Origin: Terriglobia bacterium
GTDB lineage: Bacteria; Acidobacteriota; Terriglobia; Bryobacterales; UBA6623
Direction: 5' to 3'
Assembly (NCBI GenBank): GCA_009838515.1
Contig: VXRL01000013.1
Coordinates: 1-53,255, forward strand
DNA: 53,255 bases
Position 1 is the first letter of the stretch, and every line of letters starts with the position of its first letter. Position numbers and translations under genes: made by a program. This document shows positions 42,030 to 50,540 of this stretch, one piece after another. The notes under the pieces are model-generated. The model was not told the origin of the DNA and made no database searches. It saw only the letters and a program-made list of their open reading frames with translations.

Positions 42030-44824
42030 TACAATCCGATTCCGCGCAAAGCCTTGCCTGTGTGACTGTCCGCGGCCGCCGCGATGTCGGACGGCGGCCC
42101 GCAGCAAACCACCCTGCCACCCTCCTGCCCGCCCTCCGGGCCGAGGTCGACTATCCAGTCGGCGGAGCGGATCACGTCGAGTTGGTGCTCGATCACGATC
42201 ACCGTGTTGCCGTTCTCGACCAGCCGCCGTAACACCAGCAGGAGTTTCCGCACGTCATCGAAATGCAGTCCAGTCGTAGGCTCGTCCAATACGTATACAG
42301 TCTGGCCGGTCTTTCGCTTGCTGAGTTCGCGGGCAAGCTTCATGCGCTGGGCCTCGCCGCCGGAGATCGTCGTCGAGGACTGGCCGAGCTGGATGTACCC
42401 CAGTCCGACATCGACGAGCGTGGAGAGCTTTCTGCGAACCGCCGTCAAGTTGGTCATCACACTCAAGACCTCGTCGACCGTCGCCGCCAGCAGGTCTGCG
42501 ATCGAATACCCCTTGTAGCGAACCTCCAGCGTCTCCTGGTTGTAGCGAAGCCCGCGACAGGTCTCACATTCCACGAACACGTCGGGCAGGAAATTCATCT
42601 CGATTCGCTTGAGCCCGTCTCCGGAGCAGTCGTCGCAGCGCCCACCGGCCACGTTGAAGCTAAAACGGCCCGGAGCGAAGCCGCGCGCGCGTGATTCCGG
42701 CAACAGAGAGTAGAACTCGCGGATCGGCGTGAATGCTCCGGTGTAGGTGGCGGGATTGGAGCGGGGCGTCCGTCCGATAGGAGTCTGGTCGATGCGCACC
42801 ACCTTGTCGACTAAATCGATGCCGTCAATACGATCGTGGTCCCCTGCCTCAATGGAATTCAGGTCAGCTTGCTTGGCCAAGGCCGGGTAGAGGATCGAGT
42901 TGACCAGCGTGGACTTGCCACTGCCTGAGACCCCCGTTACAACGCACAAGTTGCCGAGCGGAAACTCCACATCGATGTTCTTGAGATTGTGCTGGCGGGC
43001 GCCTCGGACGATCACCCTTCGGCCGTTTGGCGGCGATCCCGCGTGCGGCACGTGCGCCACCTTGCGTCCGGCCAAGTAATCGCCCGTGAGTGATCCGGCA
43101 CTGCCGCGGATTTGCGCCGGAGTGCCCACAGCCGTCACCTTGCCACCGAGCCGGCCGGCCCCGGGGCCTAGGTCGACAACGTGGTCGGCGCGCTCGATGG
43201 TGGCTTGGTCGTGCTCGACAACGACGACGGTGTTGCCGAGGTCACGGAGGCCGAACAGCGTATCCAAGAGGTGCCCGTGATCGCGTGAATGCAGCCCGAT
43301 CGAAGGCTCGTCCAAGACGTAAAGGACACCCTTCAGGCGGGTTCCGATCTGAGTCGCCAGACGCACTCGCTGGGCCTCGCCGCCCGACAGGGTCACGGCG
43401 GAGCGGTCCAGCGACAGGTAGCCCAAGCCGACATTACAGAGGAACTCAAGCCGCTCGCGAATCTCTCCCAGGATGCGTTCAGCCACGAGCTGCTTGCGGC
43501 TGTCGAGCTTTAGCTGGCGCATGTGATTGGACAAGTGGCGCAGTGGCCAGCCGGACATGTCGACGATGGAATCGCCTGCGATCCGCACGGCAACCGACTC
43601 CGGGCGCAATCGGTGGCCAGAGCACTCGCGGCAAGGGATGTTGGACATGTACTGCTGGAGCGTCTGAGCCGGGTGGTAGCCCGGTCCAATCCGGAGGCGC
43701 CTGTTCATGAACGGGATCAGGCCCGCGAAGCGAACCTTGCGCAGGCTGCTCTGCTTGCTCAATTTCCCCTGGTGGCCGTAGAGCAGCCATTCCCGCTGAT
43801 CGGCGGTGAGATCCTGCCAGGGAGTACTCAGCTTGATCTTCGCCCGTCGAGCAACCCCCCTCGCCAAGGAAACCGGCTCTCGCCAGTCGGTCGTCTCCGG
43901 CCAGTTTCCGCTGAACAGGGGCTTCGTGCCGTGCGGAACGAGTCGCTTCGGATCGAGCTCCCACGACCGGCCAACTCCGCGACAGCCCTCGCACGCCCCG
44001 AAGCGGCTGTTGAACGAGAACGAGCGCGGCTCCAGGTCGGGCCGGCTGGCACCGCACTGAGTGCACACCATGCTTTCAGAAAACAGCGTCTCGGTGCCAT
44101 CGTTGGCGACGATCAAGACCAGGCCATCCGCCAAGCCCGAAGCGGTGCGGATAGATTCCCGGATCCGGTTTTCACTCTCGGGCTTGACCTCGACACGGTC
44201 CACCACGACTTCGATGGTGTGCTCGACGTTGCGCCTGAGCTTGACGGCGAGGGGGAATTCGTCCAAGCGCTCCATCTCGCCGTCGATGCGGGCGGTGACG
44301 AAGCCCTTGCGAGCATAGCTTTGCAGCTCCCTGCTGTAGTGCCCCTTGCGGCCGCGCACGCAAGGGGCCAAGATCATGATGTTCTCGCCTCTGTTCTGTT
44401 CGAGGATGCGTGCCGCAACCTGTTCCGAGGGTTGCCTCTCGATGGGCAGGTCACAGTCCACGCAGTACGGAGTGCCAATCGAGGAGAACAGCAGCCGCAG
44501 ATAGTCGTAGACCTCCGTGACCGTGCCAACCGTCGAACGCGGATTGCGGCTCGAGGTCTTTTGTTCGATGGACAGGGCAGGGCTCAGTCCGTCAATCGCA
44601 TCGACGTCGGGGCGCTCAAGCTGCTCCAAGAACTGGCGGGCATACGGTGACAGGGTCTCGACATAGCGGCGCTGGCCCTCGGCGTAGATGGTGTCAAACG
44701 CCAGCGAAGACTTACCCGAGCCGCTGAGGCCCGTGACAACGGTGAGCGAATTGCGCGGGATGCTCAGCGTGATGTCCTGCAAGTTGTGCTGGCGTGCACC
44801 GCGAACTTCGATCGCATCCATCAT
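42029..44824 (-). CDS. uvrA: UvrABC excinuclease subunit A
   Basis: A 931-residue UvrA, the damage-recognition ATPase of nucleotide excision repair. Two ABC cassettes are visible: Walker A GLSGSGKSS (about 33-41) and GVSGSGKST (about 628-637), with signature sequences SLDRSAVTLSGGEAQRVRLA and GQSSTTISGGEAQRMKLA. Zinc-binding CxxC pairs are present (CTQCG...CEGC and CDDC...CETC). Length is standard. Ends one base over the CPBP start and starts 14 bases after the kinase gene, so DNA repair, protease and kinase are co-transcribed. Confidence 0.97.
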   Translation of the reverse strand: MMDAIEVRGARQHNLQDITLSIPRNSLTVVTGLSGSGKSSLAFDTIYAEGQRRYVETLSPYARQFLEQLERPDVDAIDGLSPALSIEQKTSSRNPRSTVGTVTEVYDYLRLLFSSIGTPYCVDCDLPIERQPSEQVAARILEQNRGENIMILAPCVRGRKGHYSRELQSYARKGFVTARIDGEMERLDEFPLAVKLRRNVEHTIEVVVDRVEVKPESENRIRESIRTASGLADGLVLIVANDGTETLFSESMVCTQCGASRPDLEPRSFSFNSRFGACEGCRGVGRSWELDPKRLVPHGTKPLFSGNWPETTDWREPVSLARGVARRAKIKLSTPWQDLTADQREWLLYGHQGKLSKQSSLRKVRFAGLIPFMNRRLRIGPGYHPAQTLQQYMSNIPCRECSGHRLRPESVAVRIAGDSIVDMSGWPLRHLSNHMRQLKLDSRKQLVAERILGEIRERLEFLCNVGLGYLSLDRSAVTLSGGEAQRVRLATQIGTRLKGVLYVLDEPSIGLHSRDHGHLLDTLFGLRDLGNTVVVVEHDQATIERADHVVDLGPGAGRLGGKVTAVGTPAQIRGSAGSLTGDYLAGRKVAHVPHAGSPPNGRRVIVRGARQHNLKNIDVEFPLGNLCVVTGVSGSGKSTLVNSILYPALAKQADLNSIEAGDHDRIDGIDLVDKVVRIDQTPIGRTPRSNPATYTGAFTPIREFYSLLPESRARGFAPGRFSFNVAGGRCDDCSGDGLKRIEMNFLPDVFVECETCRGLRYNQETLEVRYKGYSIADLLAATVDEVLSVMTNLTAVRRKLSTLVDVGLGYIQLGQSSTTISGGEAQRMKLARELSKRKTGQTVYVLDEPTTGLHFDDVRKLLLVLRRLVENGNTVIVIEHQLDVIRSADWIVDLGPEGGQEGGRVVCCGPPSDIAAAADSHTGKALRGIGL

Positions 44825-44838
44825 GCAAACGAACCCGC

Positions 44839-46794
44839 CTACTGCGACCCCAAGCGAAACTGCAGGTATCTGGTCTCGCCCTTGGCGACTTCGATGGAAC
44901 GCTCGGACGAGAGCTGACCCCGTACCAAGCGGACCGTGTGTTTGCCCGGACTGACCGCCAAGCGTGCATTGGTCGTCAGTCCGGTGTCGCGCCCATCGAG
45001 AATGATGCGCGCTTCTGGCGGCTCGCTGCTAACGAGCAGAACTGCGCCAATCCGCTCCATCGGCAGATTCACGGTCAGCGCTGACTCCGATACCTCGACC
45101 GTCCGATGCAACTCGCTGTAGCCATCTCGGCGGGCGATCAGTCTACGCTCTCCCAGCGGGAGACCGCCAAGCTGACACGGGGTGCTGCACTGCCAATCCT
45201 GATTCCCATCCAGCGTCACGACGACTCCAGCCACAGGGCTTCGGAAGGACACGATCCCGCCCCGCTCGGTCATCGGAGATCCGCCTCCAGGGGAATCCCC
45301 CGCCACGGCCGCCGACGGCAACGAGAGACCGTCTTGGCGCGGCGGAACGCCAGAGGTGAGGCCGGTCATGCCCTGGCCGGCGGGCAGCTGCTCGGCCTGA
45401 TCATTCAATGCTTGCGGCGCGTCCGCCGATGCAATCGTCGGGCCGCTCGCCGGCTCCGAGAACTCCTCTGACTGACCCTCTGCCTGGCCGGCCACCCGCG
45501 CCTCTGGAACCGCTGGAGCAACTGCGCCTGCGCTGGGCTCGTTCCCAACAGTCGGCGAGTTTCCGAGAATCGCGTCCAACAACGAGCGGGGGTCTTCGAG
45601 CAAGCCCGGGTAGCGCACCAGCAAGAGCGCCAACGCACCGATAGCGACGACGAGCAGGGCGATGATCAGGTTCGGCCAACGTGGTCTCGGCTCGGCAATC
45701 AGGTCATCGACCTCTGCGACGGGCTCTGCAACAGGTAGTATGGGCTCGCTCGCGCCAGTTTCCGGTCCCGCCAAGGCCCCCCCGGTAGGCAGTTGCCGCG
45801 GCTGCGGCAACGTTGCGTCCCCTTGAACCGGCAATCCTGTGCCGATGGGACGCGGCAAGCGGGCTTCGCCGCCGGTCGACTCCGCATCGGGATCTGCACT
45901 ACTGTCGGAAGTCCACTCGAGGCCAGCCTGACCTCGGCCTCGCTCCGGGCCGATAGGAGCCGCCAGCCCCGATATCCCCTGCGCGGCGTCGGCGAACGCC
46001 CGCGCGAACTCCTCACAACTGCTGAATCGGTCTTGCGGGGACTTTCGCAACGCCCTGAGAACGACCCTCTCGAGAGACGCCGGCATGTACGGCACATACG
46101 TGCGCAAGGGCTCCGGATCGTCGTGAACGATCTTGAACAGCGTGGCCGGGACAGACGAGGCCTCGAACGGCTTGACACCGCAGAGCACCTCGTAGGAGAT
46201 CACGGCTAGAGAGAACTGGTCGGCGTGCCCATCCACTTGCCCCCCCTGCACTTGTTCCGGAGACATATAGTTCGGAGTGCCAAATACAGTGCCCGCCCGC
46301 GTCGCCTGCCCGGAGGCAACTCGCGCAACGCCAAAGTCAAGGAGCTTCACCCTCCGGCCGGACATCATGATGTTGGCCGGCTTGACGTCGCGATGCACAA
46401 CCCCGTTGGCGCTGGCATAGTCGAGAGCCGAACCCGCCTTTTCCAGCAACGCCACCAAGAATTCCAGCTTGCGGTCCGGCACGACGGGCCCGGCCAGTAT
46501 GTCGGCGAGGCTGCGCCCTTCCACCAGTTCCATCGCGACGTAAGCAAGACCATCCTGCTCGCCAGCGTCGAAGATTGTGACGATCCCGGGGTGGGAGAGC
46601 CGACCCGCTGACCGGGCCTCGCGGATCAGCCTGTCGCGCATGCCCTCGATCTCGCTCGGGTCTGCGTGCGCGGCTAGGCGGATGGTCTTCAGCGCAACTT
46701 CGCGATCAATCTGGGGGTCGTGCGCTCGATATACGACGCCCATCGCCCCGCGGCCCAGCTCGGAGACAATCCTGTACCGTCCGATCTGTTTCAT
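44839..46794 (-). CDS. Membrane Ser/Thr protein kinase with PEGA domain
   Basis: A 651-residue Hanks-type kinase. N-terminal kinase domain: GRGAMGVVYRAH (11-25), Lys36, HRDVKPANIM (134-143), DFG (153-155), then MSPEQ. A Pro-rich linker follows, then one membrane span at about 385-400 (LIIALLVVAIGALALLLV), a second low-complexity linker and a C-terminal PEGA domain (GVVVTLDGNQDWQCSTPCQLGGLPLGERRL, then another LGLTTNARL repeat). PEGA domains bind extracellular surfaces or carbohydrate. The kinase is predicted to sense outside and phosphorylate inside. It heads the kinase-uvrA-CPBP-mtnA transcript and is divergent from the PQQ protein at 46886. Confidence 0.95.
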   Translation of the reverse strand: MKQIGRYRIVSELGRGAMGVVYRAHDPQIDREVALKTIRLAAHADPSEIEGMRDRLIREARSAGRLSHPGIVTIFDAGEQDGLAYVAMELVEGRSLADILAGPVVPDRKLEFLVALLEKAGSALDYASANGVVHRDVKPANIMMSGRRVKLLDFGVARVASGQATRAGTVFGTPNYMSPEQVQGGQVDGHADQFSLAVISYEVLCGVKPFEASSVPATLFKIVHDDPEPLRTYVPYMPASLERVVLRALRKSPQDRFSSCEEFARAFADAAQGISGLAAPIGPERGRGQAGLEWTSDSSADPDAESTGGEARLPRPIGTGLPVQGDATLPQPRQLPTGGALAGPETGASEPILPVAEPVAEVDDLIAEPRPRWPNLIIALLVVAIGALALLLVRYPGLLEDPRSLLDAILGNSPTVGNEPSAGAVAPAVPEARVAGQAEGQSEEFSEPASGPTIASADAPQALNDQAEQLPAGQGMTGLTSGVPPRQDGLSLPSAAVAGDSPGGGSPMTERGGIVSFRSPVAGVVVTLDGNQDWQCSTPCQLGGLPLGERRLIARRDGYSELHRTVEVSESALTVNLPMERIGAVLLVSSEPPEARIILDGRDTGLTTNARLAVSPGKHTVRLVRGQLSSERSIEVAKGETRYLQFRLGSQ

Positions 46795-46873
46795 CCACGG
46801 GCTACGTATGCTGCCACTGTATCACGCTGAGGGCGCATCGGCACTGGGCGCATGTACCCGCTTGGGCCCGCGC

Positions 46874-46879
46874 TATAGT
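46874..46879 (+). promoter_or_regulatory. -10-like TATAGT, possible leaderless start of the PQQ protein gene
   Basis: TATAGT ends six bases before the ATG at 46886, so the message would start at or near the ATG. No -35 match is visible. The 91-base region also drives the divergent kinase gene. Confidence 0.35.
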
Positions 46880-46885
46880 GTGGGC

Positions 46886-48304
46886 ATGTTCTGGTTCGTG
46901 CCGGTGTCACTGGCCTTGTTGACAGGGGTGCTGCAGGGCGCTGACTGGCCGCAGTTCCGAGGGCCGGAAGGCACTGGTATCGCACAGGGCGGGCCGCTGC
47001 CGACGCACTTCGGGGAAGACACGAATCTGGTATGGAAGACCGCGATGCCAAGCGGCCATTCCTCGCCGGTGATTGCTGGAGACAAGATCTATCTGACAGC
47101 GTTCGAGGGCGACAAGCTGCTGGTCCTGGCCGTCGCCCGAGACTCGGGCGAAATGCTGTGGATCCGCGAAGTGCCTCGGCCGCGCCGGGAGCCGTTCCAG
47201 CGCACACACGGGCCGGCATCACCGTCACCGGTGACTGACGGCGCGAACGTATACGGGTTCTTCGGCGATTTCGGGGCAATTTCCTACGATTCGGACGGCA
47301 ACGAGCGCTGGCGGCACCCTCTCGGTCCGTTTATCAACCAGAACGGTCACGGATCCTCGCCCATTCTGGCCGACGGAAAGCTGTTGATCGTCTGCGACCA
47401 ACAGGTCGGATCCTACTTGCTTGCCCTCGACGCTGAGACGGGCGAGAGGGTGTGGAAGACCGAGCGCCCCGCCAGTACGCGGGGCTACGGCACGGCGGGA
47501 GTGTTCCGGACGCCGGACGGCGAGCCGCAGGTGGTAGTGCCGGGTGCCTACCGCGTCTCGGCATACTCGCTGGAATCCGGCGAAGAGCTGTGGTGGGTGG
47601 ACGGATTCTCATGGCAGCTAAAGAGCGTCCCCCTGTTCGACGGCGATATCGTCTACATCAACGGATGGGAGATCGGCGGAGATCCAGGGCAACAGCAGCA
47701 AACGCTCTCGTTCCCCGAGGTGCTCGCAAAGCACGACAAGGACGGTGATGGCGCGCTGTCTCAGGACGAAGCCCCGGAGGAACGGCTCAAGCAGGCCCAT
47801 CCGTGGTCGGAAGCCGATCTAGGCGGCGATGGCAAGCTGGACGATCGCGACTGGTATTTCTATGCCGCCCGCCGTGCCCCGGTGAACAATCTGGTGGCAA
47901 TACGCCCTAGGTCGCTCCGCGGTGACATCACGCAGTCCGGAGTGCTGTGGCGCTACACCAAGTCACTGCCGAACACCCCTTCTCCGCTCCTCTACGAAGG
48001 CACGATCTATCTCGTCAAGGACGGCGGCATCTTCAGCAGCGTCGACCCCGCCAAGGGCAGCGCCAACAAGGTAGACCGACTGCGGGACGCGATCGACAAG
48101 TACTGGGCCTCGCCCGTGGTCGGCGATGGCAAGATCTACACCGTCAGCGAGGGCTGCATGATCAGCGCGATTGCTCCCGGGGCGGAGTGGGAAGTGCTCG
48201 CAACGAGTACGCTGGATGGGACGTGCTTCGCGACACCTGCGATCGTTGACGGACGAATCTACGTCCGCACCCTGCAAGCCATGTACAGCTTCGGCTTGCA
48301 ATGA
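46886..48304 (+). CDS. Exported PQQ-like beta-propeller protein with EF-hand insert
   Basis: A 472-residue protein with a signal peptide (about residues 1-17, MFWFVPVSLALLTGVLQG) and PQQ-binding-like propeller repeats: WPQFRGPEGTGIA, VWKTAMPSGHSSPVIAGDKIYLTAF, SPSPVTDGANVYGFFGDFGAI, GHGSSPILADGKLLIVCDQ, YWASPVVGDGKIYTVSEG, CFATPAIVDGRIYVRTLQAMY. Between blades sits an EF-hand-like pair, DKDGDGALSQDEAPEERL and LGGDGKLDDRDW, which is unusual for this fold. The protein may be a quinoprotein-like scaffold rather than an enzyme, as catalytic residues are unclear. ATG at 46886 gives the leader; a longer frame from 46577 overlaps the kinase gene. It ends in an ATGA overlap with the next gene. Confidence 0.85.
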   Translation: MFWFVPVSLALLTGVLQGADWPQFRGPEGTGIAQGGPLPTHFGEDTNLVWKTAMPSGHSSPVIAGDKIYLTAFEGDKLLVLAVARDSGEMLWIREVPRPRREPFQRTHGPASPSPVTDGANVYGFFGDFGAISYDSDGNERWRHPLGPFINQNGHGSSPILADGKLLIVCDQQVGSYLLALDAETGERVWKTERPASTRGYGTAGVFRTPDGEPQVVVPGAYRVSAYSLESGEELWWVDGFSWQLKSVPLFDGDIVYINGWEIGGDPGQQQQTLSFPEVLAKHDKDGDGALSQDEAPEERLKQAHPWSEADLGGDGKLDDRDWYFYAARRAPVNNLVAIRPRSLRGDITQSGVLWRYTKSLPNTPSPLLYEGTIYLVKDGGIFSSVDPAKGSANKVDRLRDAIDKYWASPVVGDGKIYTVSEGCMISAIAPGAEWEVLATSTLDGTCFATPAIVDGRIYVRTLQAMYSFGLQ

Positions 48305-49296
48305 AGCTCGCCGTCACGCCCGGCCGGAGTCGTCTGGCACAACTGCTGGCCAAAGCGGCGCTGTTCGGGGCCGCAGCCTCGCTTCCGGCAACCGGCCACG
48401 TGCTCAGCGTCAGCCACGGCTCCCTGCTGCAGGACGGCAACGACTTGCTCTATGAGCTCCGCATGCCCCTGTCGGAGGTTCCCGATGACGATGATCGAGC
48501 GCGGATTCTGCTAGGCGCCTTTCTCGTCCTCGATGGCGACCAGCCGGGGGAGCGAGTCGATGGGAAGTGCAACGAAGACGCGGGCCAAGGTCTATTCCTC
48601 TGTACAGCGACCTATCGGTTTCCCGAGCCGCCCAAGGCGGTCGCCGTGCGCTGCGAGTTCCCTGCCGTGACGGTGCCGCAGCATGTGCACGTGCTGCGGT
48701 CTGGTGAAGGCGAGATGGTGCGTCAAACTGTGTTCGACATCACCTATACAGAAGCGGAGATCCGATTCACTCCCCCGACCTGGCGCGAAACCGTGGCTAC
48801 CGAGTCTGGCGCGGGGTTCCGAAGAGCGCTGACCAGCCCGGAGCTGCTGCTGTTCCTGCTTGCGCTAGCACTAGCTGGGCGCTCGAAGCAGGAATTCTCG
48901 GCGTGCGCCGGAGGGTTCCTGGCGGCCCAAGCGCTCGTCGCCGTGGTCGGCGGCATGATCGGGCTAGCACCGCCTGTGCGGTTCCTAGAAGCGGCAGCCG
49001 CCCTTACCGTGGCGTACCTAGCAGCAGAGATCTTGTTCCTGCCCGACGCGAGCATGCGCTGGCTGGCGTGCGGTGCGATGGGGACCTTCCACGGCCTGTT
49101 CTTCGCGACGCTGTTGGGGTCAGCTCAAATGAGCCCAGCCTACTTCTTGCCGGGAGCGCTTGCCGGCGAGGGCTTGGCGCTAGCCTTGCTGGGAAGCGTT
49201 CGACTGCGCTACATCGGTTCGCGCACGGAGCAGCTCGGCGCGATCTTGCTCCTCGTTGGCGGACTGGGCTGGTTCGGGCTCCGGGTGATCCAATAG
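48301..49296 (+). CDS. Membrane protein with HupE/UreJ-like C-terminal domain
   Basis: A 331-residue protein: an N-terminal hydrophobic segment/signal (residues 17-32), an extracytoplasmic beta-rich domain (residues 35-165), then about six spans (TSPELLLFLLALALAG, GGFLAAQALVAVVGGMIG, ALTVAYLAAEILFL, ACGAMGTFHGLFFATLLG, ALAGEGLALALLGSVRL, GAILLLVGGLGWFGLRV). The GxFHGLFFA segment and layout recall HupE/UreJ-like metal permease proteins, which in many genomes carry a periplasmic N-terminal extension. Ligand unknown. The ATG overlaps the PQQ gene stop, so they are coupled and probably act together. Confidence 0.72.
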   Translation: MKLAVTPGRSRLAQLLAKAALFGAAASLPATGHVLSVSHGSLLQDGNDLLYELRMPLSEVPDDDDRARILLGAFLVLDGDQPGERVDGKCNEDAGQGLFLCTATYRFPEPPKAVAVRCEFPAVTVPQHVHVLRSGEGEMVRQTVFDITYTEAEIRFTPPTWRETVATESGAGFRRALTSPELLLFLLALALAGRSKQEFSACAGGFLAAQALVAVVGGMIGLAPPVRFLEAAAALTVAYLAAEILFLPDASMRWLACGAMGTFHGLFFATLLGSAQMSPAYFLPGALAGEGLALALLGSVRLRYIGSRTEQLGAILLLVGGLGWFGLRVIQ

Positions 49297-49315
49297 GCGG
49301 CAGAAGCGTTACAAG

Positions 49316-49678
49316 CTACTCGGCTCGCTCGCCTGAGAAGGTCATCCCGTACGCATCCCAGCTGCCCCTGCCCTTGAGCTGGCCGCTCTCTAGCGTCCCT
49401 TCGACCTTCAACTCGGCGCTGTATCCGGCTTCTGACGAATGGAATTTGCCACTGAGTTCGAGGCGCCCGTCCTTGAAGGTGCCTTCGAGGTCTTGGCCAT
49501 CGGTCGTCACAGACACCGCGTCGCCGTCTTGCTCGACTTCCCACACTGTGTGTCGGATGCCACCTTCGGTGTCCCAAGTCAGGTTCCACTTCCCCGCGAC
49601 GCTCTCCGCGAGTGCACTCTGCGGGGCCAAGCAGACCAGCAACGCTAGCGCCGTGAGTAAGTTCGCTGTGAGACGCAT
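49316..49678 (-). CDS. Small secreted beta-rich protein, tandem paralog A
   Basis: A 120-residue exported protein: signal peptide ending ...SALA, then ESVAGKWNLTWDT, VWEVEQDGDAVSV, LEGTFKDGRLELSGKF, GTLESGQLKGRGSW, a repeating beta-strand pattern like small lipocalin-like or DUF-type binding proteins. Function unknown. The second copy at 50037-50399 has 68 of 96 identical residues by my count over the mature part. ATG at 49678 was chosen because the signal peptide begins there. A TACCAT on the minus strand at 49693-49688 could be its -10. Confidence 0.75.
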   Translation of the reverse strand: MRLTANLLTALALLVCLAPQSALAESVAGKWNLTWDTEGGIRHTVWEVEQDGDAVSVTTDGQDLEGTFKDGRLELSGKFHSSEAGYSAELKVEGTLESGQLKGRGSWDAYGMTFSGERAE

Positions 49679-50036
49679 TTCACTGAGATGGTACCGCAGC
49701 GCGTCTGCACAGCGGCCGAGCCAGCCCTTCGTGGCCAAAGGAGGAAACTCGCGACCGCCGGACACGAGGGACCGGCTACGGCAGGCTTTGCCAAGCTTCG
49801 TCACATTCTCCGCAGCCAGACCCTTGTTCGTGGAGAAAGAGCGTCGGGTCACGCTCGAGGTGTGCGAACGCACAGTCCACGACGTCCTTGGCGTCAACCA
49901 GCCGGGCATGGGTGTGCCCGACCGGTCCTTCCGCCTGAAGCCGCTCGGCTCGAAGCCATCCGCACTGGGGGCGCGCAGCGAGCTACGAGAATCATCCCCT
50001 CACCCGCGTAGCAGCACCCGAGGCGGCCACAACGAG
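49679..50036. other. Intergenic between tandem paralogs
   Basis: About 360 bases. Any coding frame here is an extension of paralog A beyond its signal peptide and lacks motifs. Just upstream of each paralog's ATG there is a related GG(T/C)ACCAT stretch, so the promoter may have been duplicated with the gene. Confidence 0.4.
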
Positions 50037-50399
50037 CTACTTGTCCCGCTCCCCCACGAAGGACATGGAATACCCACCCCAGCTTCCCTTGCCCTTCAGT
50101 TTCCCGTTAACGAGTGTCCCTTCGGCTCTCAGCTCCGAACTGTAGCCGGCTCGGGCGGCGTGGATCTTGCCGCTGACTTCGAGGCGCCCGTCCTTGAAGG
50201 TGCCTTCGAGCTTTTGGCCATCCGCCATCACAGACAGCGCTTCGCCGTCTAGCTTGACCTCCCACACCATGTGGCGGATGCCGCCCTGGGTGTCCCAAGT
50301 CAGGTTCCACTTCCCCGCAACACTCTCCGCTAATGCAGTCTGGGGGGCCAAGCAGACCAGCAACGCTAGCAAGGGCAGCATGATCGTTCTTCGACGCAT
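50037..50399 (-). CDS. Small secreted beta-rich protein, tandem paralog B
   Basis: A 120-residue paralog of the protein at 49316-49678, with signal peptide MRRRTIMLPLLALLVCLAPQTALA and then ESVAGKWNLTWDTQGG. It shares most strand segments but differs at charged loops, suggesting the two may bind different ligands or have split roles. ATG at 50399 begins the signal peptide; a longer frame to 50474 is rejected. Both copies are on the same strand 358 bases apart. Function unknown. Confidence 0.75.
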   Translation of the reverse strand: MRRRTIMLPLLALLVCLAPQTALAESVAGKWNLTWDTQGGIRHMVWEVKLDGEALSVMADGQKLEGTFKDGRLEVSGKIHAARAGYSSELRAEGTLVNGKLKGKGSWGGYSMSFVGERDK

Positions 50400-50540
50400 A
50401 CCAACCGTATGGTGCCACACCGAGTCCACGTGACCGTCAAACTGCGTCCTGCACTGAGATCTCCCAAGCGGCACATTGCATCGGCCCGCCTGACTGTTCC
50501 CTACAAGCCGTCTCGGATGAAATCTAGCCTGGCCTCTGAA

